64,000 bases of DNA from Hydractinia symbiolongicarpus (lineage: Eukaryota; Cnidaria; Hydrozoa; Anthoathecata; Hydractiniidae), in NCBI RefSeq assembly GCF_029227915.1, contig NC_079884.1:7316001-7380000 (forward strand), read 5' to 3'. Positions 1-11,479 of the stretch are shown here, one piece after another (within the stretch, counting starts at the first letter, position 1; each line of letters starts with the position of its first letter). The translations under genes were made by a program, and so were the position numbers. A model generated the notes under the pieces. The model was not told the origin of the DNA. It made no database searches and saw only the letters and a list, made by a program, of their open reading frames with translations.

Positions 1-1190
1 TTCTCGAAAGATGATCGTAACTTTGAAATTTGCTCGTGTAGTTTTGACACCTATAGTAATTTAGCAAGAATTCCTGTGGTTTATAATTCATGAGGAATAG
101 ATTGAATTGTAGAACAACTTCTAGTTCTTTTTTGTTTAATAATACCAATACAAAAAAATTTATAACATCAACCTGAGTATGAAAATTTTTATAACAATTA
201 TTATAACTTATAATAAATTATTCAAAACTTGTCACATTTTTCTTGTGACCTGCTATGTCGCTGTTTTGCTAATCATCTATTTATCAAAAACCTTGAATAT
301 CAGTTTCCTTAAAATTGTATTACAAAATGTAACGATTCAATAGCGGTTAAAAATAACATCTTTTAATCAATAAGAATAATTGAACATAGGAATGGAACAC
401 TAGTTTGTGTAGAAAAAAAGTTCTCATAATTAAAAATGGAGTAAGGAACAACTTCAAAAAAAAGGATATCAGAAGCGATATATTTTTTTTATTAATGTCC
501 AGAAAGATTAGTAAAAAATCTGGAACCAACTTATAATGAAGATGGTACATTTTTGATTCACGCAAAGTGTAAAAAATGTGGACAGAGAGAGGCATAAAAA
601 AATGTAACTAAATATGGATTACAGGGTTCCAGTTGAATGCTTAAGTTTCATTTCCAATGTAGAGATAGACACTGCTGTATTTGGTATCTGGTCTCATAGC
701 AGTATTGATATTTCTTTTGAAACATTGAGGTAATGTGGGTTGAAGGCTGTACAGCTCTTCATATTGGTAGGAAAGAAAACCTTTTACCAAGTTCGCAGAT
801 TTAATAGAACTGAATAACAAAAATGGAGCGCATATAACAATAACAATTGCAGTTGGCGCTTATCCATTTTGAATGTGTGAAGTACGAATTCCATACGGAA
901 GTTAGCACATGTGTTAACTTATTTTTACGTGTGGGTTTTAGACTGAGCAGACTCGCACAATGTAATTGACACAATTCTAAAAAGACTGGCCTGAAATAGC
1001 GTTGCATTTGAAGCCCTGTTATTGTAGTTAAAGACATTTTAAAAAAAAAAGTTATGTGGAGAATTTTCTTATTTTTTTAAAACCTGATCGTTGACCAAGT
1101 TAAAAAAGGAGCGTTTCTAAAATTTTAATGTAGAATTGATAGCAATCTTGGTAGTGAGGTGTCTTAAGGAATTAAGATAGAAATACTTAC
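1..1190. other. No gene recognised
   Basis: AT-rich sequence with only short shadow reading frames. If the coiled-coil gene just to the right is real, its downstream minus-strand exons would lie here or beyond the window edge. I could not identify one with a convincing acceptor and open frame. Confidence 0.4.
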
Positions 1191-2478
1191 ATCATTGTTG
1201 TGTACACTATTTTTCTGTGCCAGAGAAAGTTCCAAATCAGACAACCTTTGTCTCAATGCAATCTTTTCTATGAAAAGTATCAACATCACATTAAAACTTT
1301 TTGCAAAAAAGTTTTTTTAAAAAAGTTACATATATTTAAGTCTTAATAAGCCTACAACTCACACTGAGATAAATTTTGCGTAGGAAAACATTCCCTTGTA
1401 AGTAAAAAATGATTTTATATGTTTAATATTCATAAAACATTTCCTGCTGAGACAAAAGGAAAGCGAAGGAATAATTTTTTTTACATTAAAGTAGTCACTG
1501 CATCAGGTGCTATAAAATGACAATGAGCAAACTTTAACCCTATTTCTCTTCAACTATTTGGTGACTCTTCAATGTTGAGGGGTGGGCTGATTTTCCCACC
1601 CCACAACTCCACACCTTCCTGCTTTCGTTTTGTAATTTCTAAAGTTGTTGTTCATAAATATGAAACCCCCCACATGTGTTGTCCAGGCTTAAGTAACAAC
1701 TTGGTCATGAATAGGGTTATTTATAAGCATTGTTTACTGATTTACACACTACTTACTCACCATTGTGTTCAAGATCATCTTCTGGAGGATTTGACCCCTT
1801 CTCAGACTTTTTACTCACAGACTAAGGTAAAAGAGTATTAAAGTCAACTTTAGCAAACATCTTTAAATACATACTTAATCCTATTATATACTCCGCAAAC
1901 TGCTTTTCCTAACATAATTTATTTTTATGGTAAAGAAAACAAATTCTGTTTCTTTTCTATATTTGGTTTCCATCATAATATTCTGGAATTTCAGAGAAAG
2001 TCAAATTTGTGGTAAAATTAACATTTTTTATTTTATGACAAAAGAAAAATTATAGTACAGTAATGCATACATATAAACTTAGCCAGCAACATAAAACTTG
2101 TGTATTGATGAAGATAAGAATAAAAACACTTTAATATTCTTGTATTCTTGTCATTAAAATCTACCAATGCAAAATGCCATATTATCCAAACAGGGGCCTA
2201 CATTTGCAATTATTTGAAGACTTCTCAAAATTTAAAAAGGGTGCCATGTTATTTTTTAAATTGAATTCGAAATTGCCTAAATGAAACTACTTTTGGTTAG
2301 CATTTCATAATAACAAAAACTTAAATTTGGATTTGCATGTTATTTTTTTATGTAGATAACCTTTAGAATTTAGTAGGTAAAAAGTAAAAGAAGGTTTAGA
2401 TCATAAAGAGTTCTTGAGAAAAACTTTACATACTTTTCTTTGATTATTTTCTTCTGTCAGCAGATCTTCATAATTCAT
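1191..2478 (-). CDS. Candidate three-exon coiled-coil protein, 3' end not found
   Basis: I do not recognise this protein. Three minus-strand segments splice in a consistent frame: 2478-2434 (starts at ATG, 15 codons, ends phase 0 at donor GTATGT), 1821-1761 (acceptor after a TTTTACCTTAG tract, ends phase 1 at donor GTGAGTAAG) and 1267-1191 (acceptor CATAG, ends phase 0 at donor GTAAGT). The joined peptide starts MNYEDLLTEENNQRK. Its third exon reads EKIALRQRLSDLELSLAQKN, with leucines at heptad-like spacing that suggest a coiled coil. Two strong donors and matching phases are the support. No stop codon or last exon was found, so the gene is incomplete here. It could be a short structural or centrosomal-type protein, or a chance set of splice signals. 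Confidence 0.38.
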
Positions 2479-4238
2479 AATTCAGAACGTCCTGCATCAG
2501 TGTAAAAAATCTGATTATTTTTATTACTGAAATATACATGTAATGATCTTCAGAATTTTCTGAAAATAACTTTGCAATTCACTCAGAAAGTGCACTTCTT
2601 ACAGAAACCAATTTACAGTTTATCAAAAAATTTAAATGCAAGATATTACAAAGAGGCTGTACAGATAGGTACACCTAGCAATAACCATTAGCAAAGCCAG
2701 CTTACTAAAAAATATAAATATAAATATAAATAAATATATAAATATAAAAGAATGAAAAGACTGAACCACTAGCTTGTTTTATAATGATATTTTTTATTTA
2801 GTTGCTTAGATTTCGTTAAATTTACCATCTTTCTTAACAATATAGCATTCCGTACAAAAACACAAGTATTAAATATGGGAAATGATAGCATACAGTGTCG
2901 TAAAACATTACAAAAAGCTCTTTTAATTAAGTTTTTCAAATATTTTTGTATACCTAAATTTATTTGAAGTTCCGACTATATATAAATGCAACGTTTAAAA
3001 CTTCATTTTGTTAAAAACATCTTTTTTAAAAGTGATGTTTAAAATTCATCAAGTTAAGTATAATTTGATTTGCAACATTTCATGAAGTTAAAAACATTCA
3101 AATGAAAATTTGAAAACTTGCCTCCTCTGCTGGTCAATGTTGTCATAAAATAAAGCTGATAGGACGAAATACTGTTTAAGAAAAACAGTTACATAAATGT
3201 AAAAACTGTTTTATTGGCTTAAAAAAAGAGATAAAAATCTAGAAACATTGGGAGATTGAGGTCACTAAAATTAACTGGTAATGAGAGGATTTATGATGAA
3301 AAGGACCTCGCATAAAAAAGTTGTTACAGAAAATAAAAAGTTATTTAACTTTTACAATTTTTTAAAAACCTTTTTTAGTTTTTAAGATATGTAATACTTA
3401 ATGTTGGAAATATGGAAAATTGTGATGTCATAAATAATGGCTTTGAGAAAATGCTGACATTGCAATTTTTCCTCCAATTAAAGATAAGATCAATAATAAA
3501 CATCCAAATTTTTCTAATGTCTAAATATCAATGGTAGTCCACGCTGCAAAAATATTACATGTGTACCTTCCCAAGATATTATAAAATATATATGCCAACC
3601 AACTTATTCATACATCATCAATAAAGAAAACATGGGATGCGAAAATAGAATCTTTAAAGCTAAATTATCTTAAGAGCAAAAAGAGAACTTAAAATACCAA
3701 GGCTTGATAAGTAACTTTTTATTCTCTAACATTTTAAAAAAAACAATTCTTTGTGTTTGTACTTTGTACTTTTAACACAAAAATTTTCGGGTATAATGCT
3801 CAGTTAGCAAGATATACATAAAATTTACATTATTCCAATACAAACTATTAAAAACTTTCCATGATGGAAGGGACTGGTGTTTAGCTTTTTTTATCAAAGG
3901 CAAGGCTGTAAAAATGATGGAGAATATATGTGAGCAAAGCCAGAAAAAAAAGTTCCAAAAATCCTATTATTAATTGAACAACATCTCTCTTTTTTGTAAG
4001 CTAGTGCATCATCAAATCCTAAAACTAAACAATCACCATAGTAGTATATATCGAAAAATGTAACTTAAAGTTTCAAATTGACTCATCACATATTTAAAAT
4101 TACAGCATTTTTTAATGTCTGGTGTAAGTATATTTTTTGTCATATATAATACACTTGTATACGTTGTTATGTCACAGATAAAGTTATAAGCAACTTGAAG
4201 CATATATCAAACAAGGTCCAAGTAGGATGAAAAACTTC
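2479..4238. other. AT-rich non-coding stretch with an AT microsatellite
   Basis: No open frame of note. Positions about 2706-2748 are a simple ATAA/TATAAA-type microsatellite. On the minus strand near 3120-3165 there is a short segment with an AG|GCAAGT site that could be a rare GC donor, but its frame does not join the downstream exons. Confidence 0.5.
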
Positions 4239-4299
4239 AGATTCAATTAGTTTTTAATCAGTACTCATGACAGTACTGGATTAAAAACTAATTGAATCT
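4239..4299. repeat. Long near-perfect inverted repeat (hairpin)
   Basis: The 21-bp arms 4239-4259 and 4279-4299 are perfectly complementary. Inside them, a second arm pair AGTACT/AGTACT encloses a six-base loop with one bulged G. The transcript of either strand would fold to a stem of about 27 pairs. It lies just beyond the hexosaminidase poly(A) signal. It could be a microRNA-type precursor (cnidarian microRNA hairpins are often nearly perfect), a snap-back DNA element or a 3'-end structure. The sequence does not decide between these. Confidence 0.75.
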
Positions 4300-4312
4300 T
4301 TAACATCAGGGT

Positions 4313-4318
4313 TTTATT
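4313..4318 (-). terminator. Poly(A) signal of the hexosaminidase gene
   Basis: AATAAA on the minus strand, about 200 bases past the stop codon of the hexosaminidase D gene. It is the best-placed canonical signal there. Confidence 0.5.
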
Positions 4319-4519
4319 GACAGTAGACTTCGTTTTGTTCATTATAATATTTTACTTTTCCATTGAAGAAATAAATTAATTTACGATGCCCTGGCTTATA
4401 CAGAAGCATTAACAGTGTATAAAATAATACAGACTTTCCTAACTTTAATACCCTGTCATGTTAGTTTAAAAAACAGAATGCACAATAAATTTACTTAAGA
4501 GTAAAGGCTATAAAAAATT

Positions 4520-5965
4520 CTATTGACTACAACATACACTTTCGACAGACTGAACTTTTGTTAAGAGATCCATTGCTTTTTTTAATTTAGAATCCACTTT
4601 AACTTTGACAAATTCCTGAATGGTTTCTTCATAAAAATGATATGATAAGCATTCAAGCAAGGGACTTCGAATTGCTTCATAACTGCTTATTGATCGGTTG
4701 AGAAGAGAGGATATGTACTCCAAATGTCCATAATTTATCTTTTTAACTACATCAACATGCCATGAATCAATCCACCCATCAAGACGCTCCTGAGCTGCCA
4801 TGATTTGATGCTTCACAAGTTCTAGCTGAGACATGTAAATAACCAGTTCAGACCCTGGAAAATTACCACAAGTAATGTCATAACGAGTGTTTATATTATT
4901 GAATGGGATTAGACTTAAATACCCGATTTGTTTAGACACATTTTCGTGCAGTTGTTTTGTAAAACGCTTTTCTTTAAAAATCTGCAAACACAATGCAAGA
5001 CAGGGAAGAGCAATAGGAAGAATTTCACATAAGGTAGCAAAATGATCATAACGGGACCAGCCAGTGACTGCAAGGCCTTTAATTTTGTTTTTAATGTTCG
5101 AGTCTAAGCTTTCAATTAAAGATAACCATGATAGATGGTTGTTAACATGATGTTGTATGGGAACCATATCACACACAGGCCCAGATGAGCCTTTGAATGA
5201 GCTAGCAATCCATATTTCATCAAAAACATCACCGTAGCGACCCCACATGTTTGATGGAAATTGGTTGGTCAAGTCATCAACATAAGACCAAACCATTGGA
5301 ATAACGGTAGGTCCTAACATTTCTAAGTCTGGTACAGAAAATTCGCGAAACATATCATCCCAAATAATTATTTTTATTGCAGGGTACTTTGCCTCAATCA
5401 CTTTTATTAATGGCATCATGTGGCTCAAAAACAGTTTTGCATTTGATTGTTGAGTTTCCAAGCATTCTTTACAGAGCCCCAAACAGAATACTTCATCCCC
5501 ACCTATATGTAAATATTCCAAGTCATTGTGTTCCTGCATGTATTGATCAACAATTTTTTCAATTAATGGCAAAGAATCTTTATGTGTGGGACAAAGTGAC
5601 ATTGGATTCATAGTTGCCTCACGTAAATATCGAAATTCCTGGTGCTTCAAGATAAATTCCACATGGCCAAACGATTGCAATAAAGGTACATACACCATCC
5701 CTTCTGCTTTGGTCACTTCCTGTAGTGATCTCAAATCATCAGTTGTATAAGCGTAAGGCTTAGAAAGCATCGATAAGGACTCACGGAATGGAAACATATC
5801 TTCATATTCTATTAGTATGCCAGTAGCACCCCATTGTCGAAATAGCGGTATCAATTTCAGCAGGTAACTTATTTTTGGTGGTGCACCTTTTAAATCTATG
5901 TGCACAATCCGATGTGTTACTGCTGCTGTTTCTTCAATTTTTTCATCTATATTTTCTGCATCCAT
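4520..5965 (-). CDS. HEXD: Hexosaminidase D (GH20 beta-N-acetylhexosaminidase)
   Basis: A complete 481-residue single-exon reading frame. The family removes terminal beta-linked GalNAc or GlcNAc and in mammals is mainly nucleo-cytoplasmic. No signal peptide is visible here, which agrees. The N-terminal HIDLKGAPPK block (about residues 22-31), LIEYEDMFPF (51-60), QSFGHVEFILKH (97-108) and HIGGDEV (153-159) are the conserved blocks of the TIM barrel. D157-E158 are the expected catalytic pair, in which the acid/base Glu and the preceding Asp hold the substrate N-acetyl group. Later blocks such as VWSY, ASSFKG and VTGWSRYDH also fit hexosaminidase D. Length is close to the human protein (about 480-490). 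The ATG is the first of the frame and is preceded closely by a TATCAATAT-rich leader. No intron is visible in the coding part. Confidence 0.93.
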   Translation of the reverse strand: MDAENIDEKIEETAAVTHRIVHIDLKGAPPKISYLLKLIPLFRQWGATGILIEYEDMFPFRESLSMLSKPYAYTTDDLRSLQEVTKAEGMVYVPLLQSFGHVEFILKHQEFRYLREATMNPMSLCPTHKDSLPLIEKIVDQYMQEHNDLEYLHIGGDEVFCLGLCKECLETQQSNAKLFLSHMMPLIKVIEAKYPAIKIIIWDDMFREFSVPDLEMLGPTVIPMVWSYVDDLTNQFPSNMWGRYGDVFDEIWIASSFKGSSGPVCDMVPIQHHVNNHLSWLSLIESLDSNIKNKIKGLAVTGWSRYDHFATLCEILPIALPCLALCLQIFKEKRFTKQLHENVSKQIGYLSLIPFNNINTRYDITCGNFPGSELVIYMSQLELVKHQIMAAQERLDGWIDSWHVDVVKKINYGHLEYISSLLNRSISSYEAIRSPLLECLSYHFYEETIQEFVKVKVDSKLKKAMDLLTKVQSVESVCCSQ

Positions 5966-6271
5966 CCTATCAATATCATAAGGTTAAATTTGTAAGACTG
6001 TAATCAGGATTTTTGTGCCATCATTCAAGGGAATATTTCCTTGTCACTTAAGAGTTAAATTTTAAAGTTCCAACTGCTACATTTCTCACTTATTTGATAA
6101 TTCAGGGCTGTCAGAGTAAAAAAAACATGCAATTTTGAGGTGCAAAGTAAAGCAAACAATAATTTGTTCTTTTTAAAAACAAGAAATTAACGATTGGCTT
6201 TGTTAAACTGCCAATTCATAAGTTATAGGTTTTATTTAGTGTTCATGGAGTCTCTTTGATGGTGTGTATAC

Positions 6272-6580
6272 ATATAGGTGAATATTTATCATAGCACATC
6301 CGTATTTCATTCTCAACACCATCCGGAAAAACTATCTGAGTTCATCACTAACATATTGCTGCACGTAGTGTAGTGGGTTCTTCTGCGGCTCCCAGTTCTG
6401 GGGACCACGGATCGAATCCTGCTCACTGCTTGGCAGATGTTAGTGATGAACAAAGTAGTTCTTCTTCAATATGACTTACACGCATTCTAATCGCCCGTCA
6501 TGATCAGAGGTCTGATCAGGGTAAAACATTCTCTGTTGAGAATGAAATACTGATGTGCTATGATAAATATTCACCTATAT
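6272..6580. mobile_element. MITE with 47-bp terminal inverted repeats and a tRNA-like core
   Basis: The ends 6272-6318 and 6534-6580 are inverted copies of each other over 47 bp with one mismatch. Nested inside is a second inverted repeat of 14 bp (6341-6354 and 6437-6450, TTCATCACTAACAT). Between the inner arms, 6361-6432 looks tRNA-derived: GTAGTGTAGTGGG resembles an A box, and GGATCGAATCC matches a B box closely. No transposase is encoded. The most likely reading is a non-autonomous DNA transposon that has captured, or been entered by, a tRNA or SINE fragment with its own inverted repeat. Confidence 0.8.
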
Positions 6581-6585
6581 ATAAA

Positions 6586-7674
6586 AATATTCGATTCACA
6601 ATTTTATCATTTTCTTTGCAAAGTGATTCGCAAAAATAACATTTAGATTCGCAAATTGCGAACTGCTAATTCGAACTCTGTTTATGTTTAAAACAATGGA
6701 CATGTTCATGCATTTTAGTATTAAACTGCTAATAACACCTAAACAACAGATGTAAAGTAAAATCAAAGAATTTTGTTCAAAACAAAAAAAAATATTAATA
6801 TCACCTATTTGAAAAATCGCAGGGAAAATCCAGTTGACTGACCCATTTTTGTGAAGACTTCAGGACCCAATATGACATATTTTCAATGGTGGTCAGTAGA
6901 TATCTAGCCAGTCAGAGTAAATATCTAATTATTTTACAGCACCTTAATTAGTTAAATTAGGTCATTTATGGTTTAGCTAGGCAATTAAAAACTTACCAAT
7001 GTAATTATGCTGAAATTACTGTAAATCACAGAACAGCAACATGGATCAAATGCACCTTCGTCATAAATTGCCTGACCAAATATTGTTAATATATTTGAAC
7101 TACATATTCACAACTTATCAGCCAACCCAAATGGGTGGTTTTGTTGCTTCAAATAATGGAACTTAGCACAGAAATTATTAAATTGTGTAATCTAAATACA
7201 TGATTGTGAAGGCCACAATTGTTAAAAAAATAAGTATCGTGGGCTATCGTGGTTTGTGCATAACATGGAATAAACACGAACCAAGATGTTAACAAACCTT
7301 TCCACAGTACTGTAGGTAGATGACCTATATAGGACACCACAGCCTAATTATTTGCTTACTCTGACTGTCACCATCCTGTTATGGCTTATTTTAAACATAA
7401 TAAAACTAACTCCTACCTGTGCACATATCACAGTTACCCTGGATCAATGGGATCCAGGTAGAATTTTATTAGTGAAGGTACAATTTCTCTACTACACTGG
7501 TCAATATTTTTATGTTTCATTATGCAAATGTTTGGCTTGAAAATTGTCCGTCTGAATTTAAGCCGATCTATTATAAGGTGATATGTTGATGATATATTTG
7601 TTGTATTTGAATCACGTGAGCATGTTCAAAATTTTTATCTATATATTAATACGCCTTGTGTGTGTGTGCGCACG
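6586..7674. other. No gene recognised
   Basis: AT-rich sequence with only short frames. It lies upstream of the hexosaminidase start and may hold its promoter, but I see no definite TATA box or upstream exon. Confidence 0.4.
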
Positions 7675-9077
7675 ATGAGGCCAACTGAGAAAGCCAAAGA
7701 AAGGTAGGTGTGTTGTTTAGTTTATCTGGTAAAGAGATAAGTTTAGGTGTGTAACGATTTTTTAACCGTTTTAACTTTCAGAGCTCAACTTTTCCTTTAA
7801 ATTTTTAGTTCCTTGTTGCATTTTGAGCTTAAACGCGTTTTCTTTAGACACAATTTTTATAAGAATCTATAATGTAAATAACAAAACTGTTGTTGTAGAG
7901 TGACTTCCAGCTAAACTTTCCCTTAAATATGAAGTTAAAGGTTTCCTCCCGAGCAAAAACAAGCTGTGCTTAATAGGTAAGTAAAATATAGTTAATAAAG
8001 AAAAAAACATTCCTTTTTACTAAAAATGTTGTTTTTGAAAGATATAGCTAAGGAATTAAAAAATACCACACTTCCACATAACCATGGGCTTCGCGTCCGC
8101 CATTGCTGAGTGTTTTGAAACGAAAAAGCAAATGCGATATATCTTGTGTCGTCATCACGAGATTTAACACAGACCAGATTGTCACACGGAAAGTGAAGAA
8201 AATTTAATTTAAAGACTGCCGAACTAAACTAAGTAAAAAAATTATTTTTCCCCCGCTGCAAACGAGCAGACACGTCGGTTAATCTAGGGAAAAAGCACCG
8301 CTCTTCCTTTTACCACATCAACTTGTTTTAAGAAAAAGTCAAAAACTTAAAATAAATTGCTCAGTTTGGGGTTGTGAGTGACAACTCCATCCAAGAAGAA
8401 GACACCCCCCCCCCACCTAATCTTTTTTAATATCCCCAAAAGACAACACAATAGCAAACGCGTAGATTGTAAGACTGCAAAGAGTAATCCTTGTATTTGC
8501 ATAATATATCAGATTTTAGGTGTAATAAAAAGATTCCCTAAAAATTAGTTGAAGGCTAAATGCCCATGAAATACAAAGATAAAAAAATTGAAGAAACGCC
8601 GACTACGCGTGTTAAACTGGAAAGAAAGAAGGTATGTAGTAGTTTTATACTAACCACATAGCTTTTTTGTCATGAGTCGCGAAACCACTGTTTCAGGTTG
8701 TTCGCGAACTTTTATCGAGTAGCTCACATATTGTCAACGGTTGTGAATTAGAAAATGTGGATATATATCTGGAGTTATTGAGAATAATATCTCGATGCAA
8801 GCTGATGCGACAGATAAAAGTATACAAACGTTGAAATCCGTTATTATAAATACCCAAATTGCTGGCAGTTAGTAACACAACATCACAACAACAACATAAA
8901 TCGCGATCAAGTGTTTACTTTCATTTCTATTTTTGTCTTTCTGCTCAGTTCTCTAAAAAGTTATTAATACCTCCTTTTACTTTTAGGCCAAGAAGAAGAC
9001 AAAGGAAGGTTAATACGTCCCTTGTTATAAAACTTCTTTTTCGCGCTACTCGAAAAGATTTGTTGCAGAAAAAGTGA
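7675..9077 (+). CDS. Candidate small basic protein gene (low support)
   Basis: I do not recognise this protein. The clearest part is 8560-8631. It has an ATG directly preceded by an in-frame TAA, then 24 codons rich in Lys and Arg, ending phase 0 at donor GTATGT. Two acceptors follow. One comes after a strong pyrimidine tract ending CTGCTCAG (exon from 8950, 42 codons, stop at 9077). The other is CTTTTAG at 8986 (exon 8987-9013, 8 codons). The two give very basic proteins of about 66 or 32 residues. A further short ATG exon, 7675-7703, ends at donor GTAGGT but its phase does not fit directly, so it may belong to a leader. Splice sites are good, yet no domain is visible and this may not be coding. 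Confidence 0.25.
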
Positions 9078-11223
9078 AAAAGTACAAATGTTATGAATTT
9101 TTTACGGAACATCGCTATTGCATCGTATTAACGAGCTTTGACAAAAATGTAGTAGAGGACAAAATGGCGAGGGGAAGTAGAAAATGAAAGGAATTCTTAG
9201 CACCAACAGAACGACCTGAGAGAAGTTAAACTATAGAACGTTCCTTAAAGTATTCGCGAATGTAAATATAGTTAAGCATGTACACATTTGTTATAGTAAT
9301 ATGTTTTATAAAAATATTAGAGTTGGATTTCAGGTTAAAATTAGTAGATCTATTGTGTCTATTAAAAAAGAATGATGACCAGCCTAGAATTTAGTATTCT
9401 TGTAAAAAGCTTGTAAGTTGTATGTTGTAGTTCATTTGTAAATATTCCTATTCGCCGTCGGTATTAATTTCGTGCACCCATGTGAAATTCCTTTTATTTA
9501 CGTAATCTCCGTCTTTGTATCCGGTGTAACTACCGTCTAGAGAAGGAAATTCTTCTCTTATTCGCTTGACAACACAAGCTGGAATCACACGAAGCAAAAA
9601 GCAAATGTCAAAGTATAACTACTATTAATCGTCTCCCGAAGAAGGAAGGCCGATTTTCCCTGTCGTACATTCCCACTAATGCCGTTTATTTCGTTAGGAC
9701 GATAGGAAGAAAACGATCGTGCTCCGTTATGCACCGTTTATTTAAGATAGTAAAAATAAATATTATTTCACAAAATAAGTCACAATAAGACACTAATCAC
9801 TAACTGAATGTATTTACCGCCTAATTCCCATAACACGGTTGTATCCATTCCTCTACAGCATTTACACTCCTTACAAGTACTCATTTTGATGCAAACACCA
9901 CATTCGTACCAGATACAATTAATTTTGTTCTGTCAGTGACTCACTCGATTCCGTTTCCGGCTCGTCCATATGGTGTGAAGTACTTGAACAGAGTTGTCTT
10001 TCATATTGAAAACCCAAAAATGTATTTTTATCCATACTCATGCTCGTGTTGATATACTTATTAATTTCCTTAAAAATTGGTTTTGCTTCTGCATGCTTTT
10101 AGAATTCACTTTATAATACAGGGAAAGGTGGGTGGGGTAAGTGAAAAGTCTGCATAATCTTTACTACAATTTTCGTTCTGGTCAGTAGCTTATCTCGTGA
10201 TGACGTTTATTGCTGATGTGAGCATTTTTTGCCGTTTTCATAATGCCCGCCTGACTAGGGTTTGGAGAGGGAGCTAAACAGCAGTACTAAGTCAATTTCT
10301 TTTCCAATGGTACTTCTTTAATCTGTAAGTATAGTGAAAAACATTGTTATTTTGTCGAATTACATGTTGTTGTGGATTATTTTAGGGCAACTTATTTTTG
10401 CTCGGGAGGTAACCTTTAAATATGTTTTGTCTTTAGCCTGAACATACTTAACATTTTTTTGTAAGAATATACTCTAAACAATGCGTCAGAATATCCTAAG
10501 AATATGTCTAAGCTTGGTTGTTTGTTTTAATATAAAAATTTGTATGACTGAACCTTTTTCTCTCCAAAGCAATGGGCAAGTACACCAGGGAAAGTTAAGA
10601 ACATGAAGGCCAAAACGAAAAAAACAAACACTATTCTTATAAAATACAGCGTGTATATAATAGAGAAGAGTTTATATTAAAAAGAGAAAGTATTTTTTTG
10701 TTGTTACTGTTTTTAATGCTACAAAGTGGTTGATGTCGTTATAATAAACCTTAATGTAAACAAAGTTAAATCAGTGTTTACATCTGTTACGTTACCGTTT
10801 AAAATAATATTTGATTCTTCAATTCGAAAACACTGTATTGTTATCATGCACTGCACGTTTGCGCATTGGAAAGGTTGCTGTATGCAATAGACTAAATAGC
10901 TAATTTGCAATGATGCATTAGAATCTGTATGTTGTGGAAACTTTGCAATAACCTTATTTGTGTGACCTAACAATTTTTTCTGATGTCTGGTATACCATTT
11001 TCCCTGGTGTATTTCGGGCATGGCAAAGCAAGTATATATTTCTAGCAGATTTGTTAGCCAGCTTCGATTTTGTTAAACCTTTTGCATTTTTATTTGTTGC
11101 TGGACCTGCTTTTATTTTTAAGCGTTCTGTTTCAGCGGGTACAAATATAATGCAGATTGCGAGCAACTTTAATCCCAGGGCTTTTTCTTCTCTTTTTTTT
11201 ATTATTATTTTTTTAATGCTGCA
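9078..11223. other. No gene recognised
   Basis: Only short overlapping frames on both strands (for example 10719-11254) with no domain, signal peptide or convincing splice sites. Nothing identifiable apart from mixed low-complexity tracts. Confidence 0.45.
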
Positions 11224-11341
11224 GGAAGTTGAGTTTAGATCTAACACAGTCTAGATCAGATTGGAAGAGGGTCATTAATATACCCCGTCCAACCCATGCT
11301 AGCATGGAAAACGGACGTTAAGCCGAGAATGATGATGATGA
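11224..11341 (+). mobile_element. Orphan 3' tail of a non-LTR retrotransposon
   Basis: About 118 bases that match the 3' end of the retrotransposon fragment lying 1.1 kb downstream almost base for base. The match includes CCAACCCATGCTAGCATGG, CGGACGTTAAGCCG and a terminal run of ATG/TGA triplets. It carries no coding sequence, so it is a severely 5'-truncated insertion of the same family, or the tail of an element that was itself interrupted. Confidence 0.8.
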
Positions 11342-11479
11342 CTGCACATGTTTTTTTTTTGGACGTTTTGTTCAAGTGGTTATAAACAAGAATAATACAA
11401 ATTGTGACTTTTAAAAATTCATTTTACTGTGTTGTATGTTTTTGTTTGGTATCCCTTACATTGGTTTAATGAGAGATTT

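Noticed and set aside
10719-11254. Three overlapping frames of 97-100 codons on both strands
   Set aside because: No signal peptide, domain or splice support. Overlap on opposite strands suggests chance.
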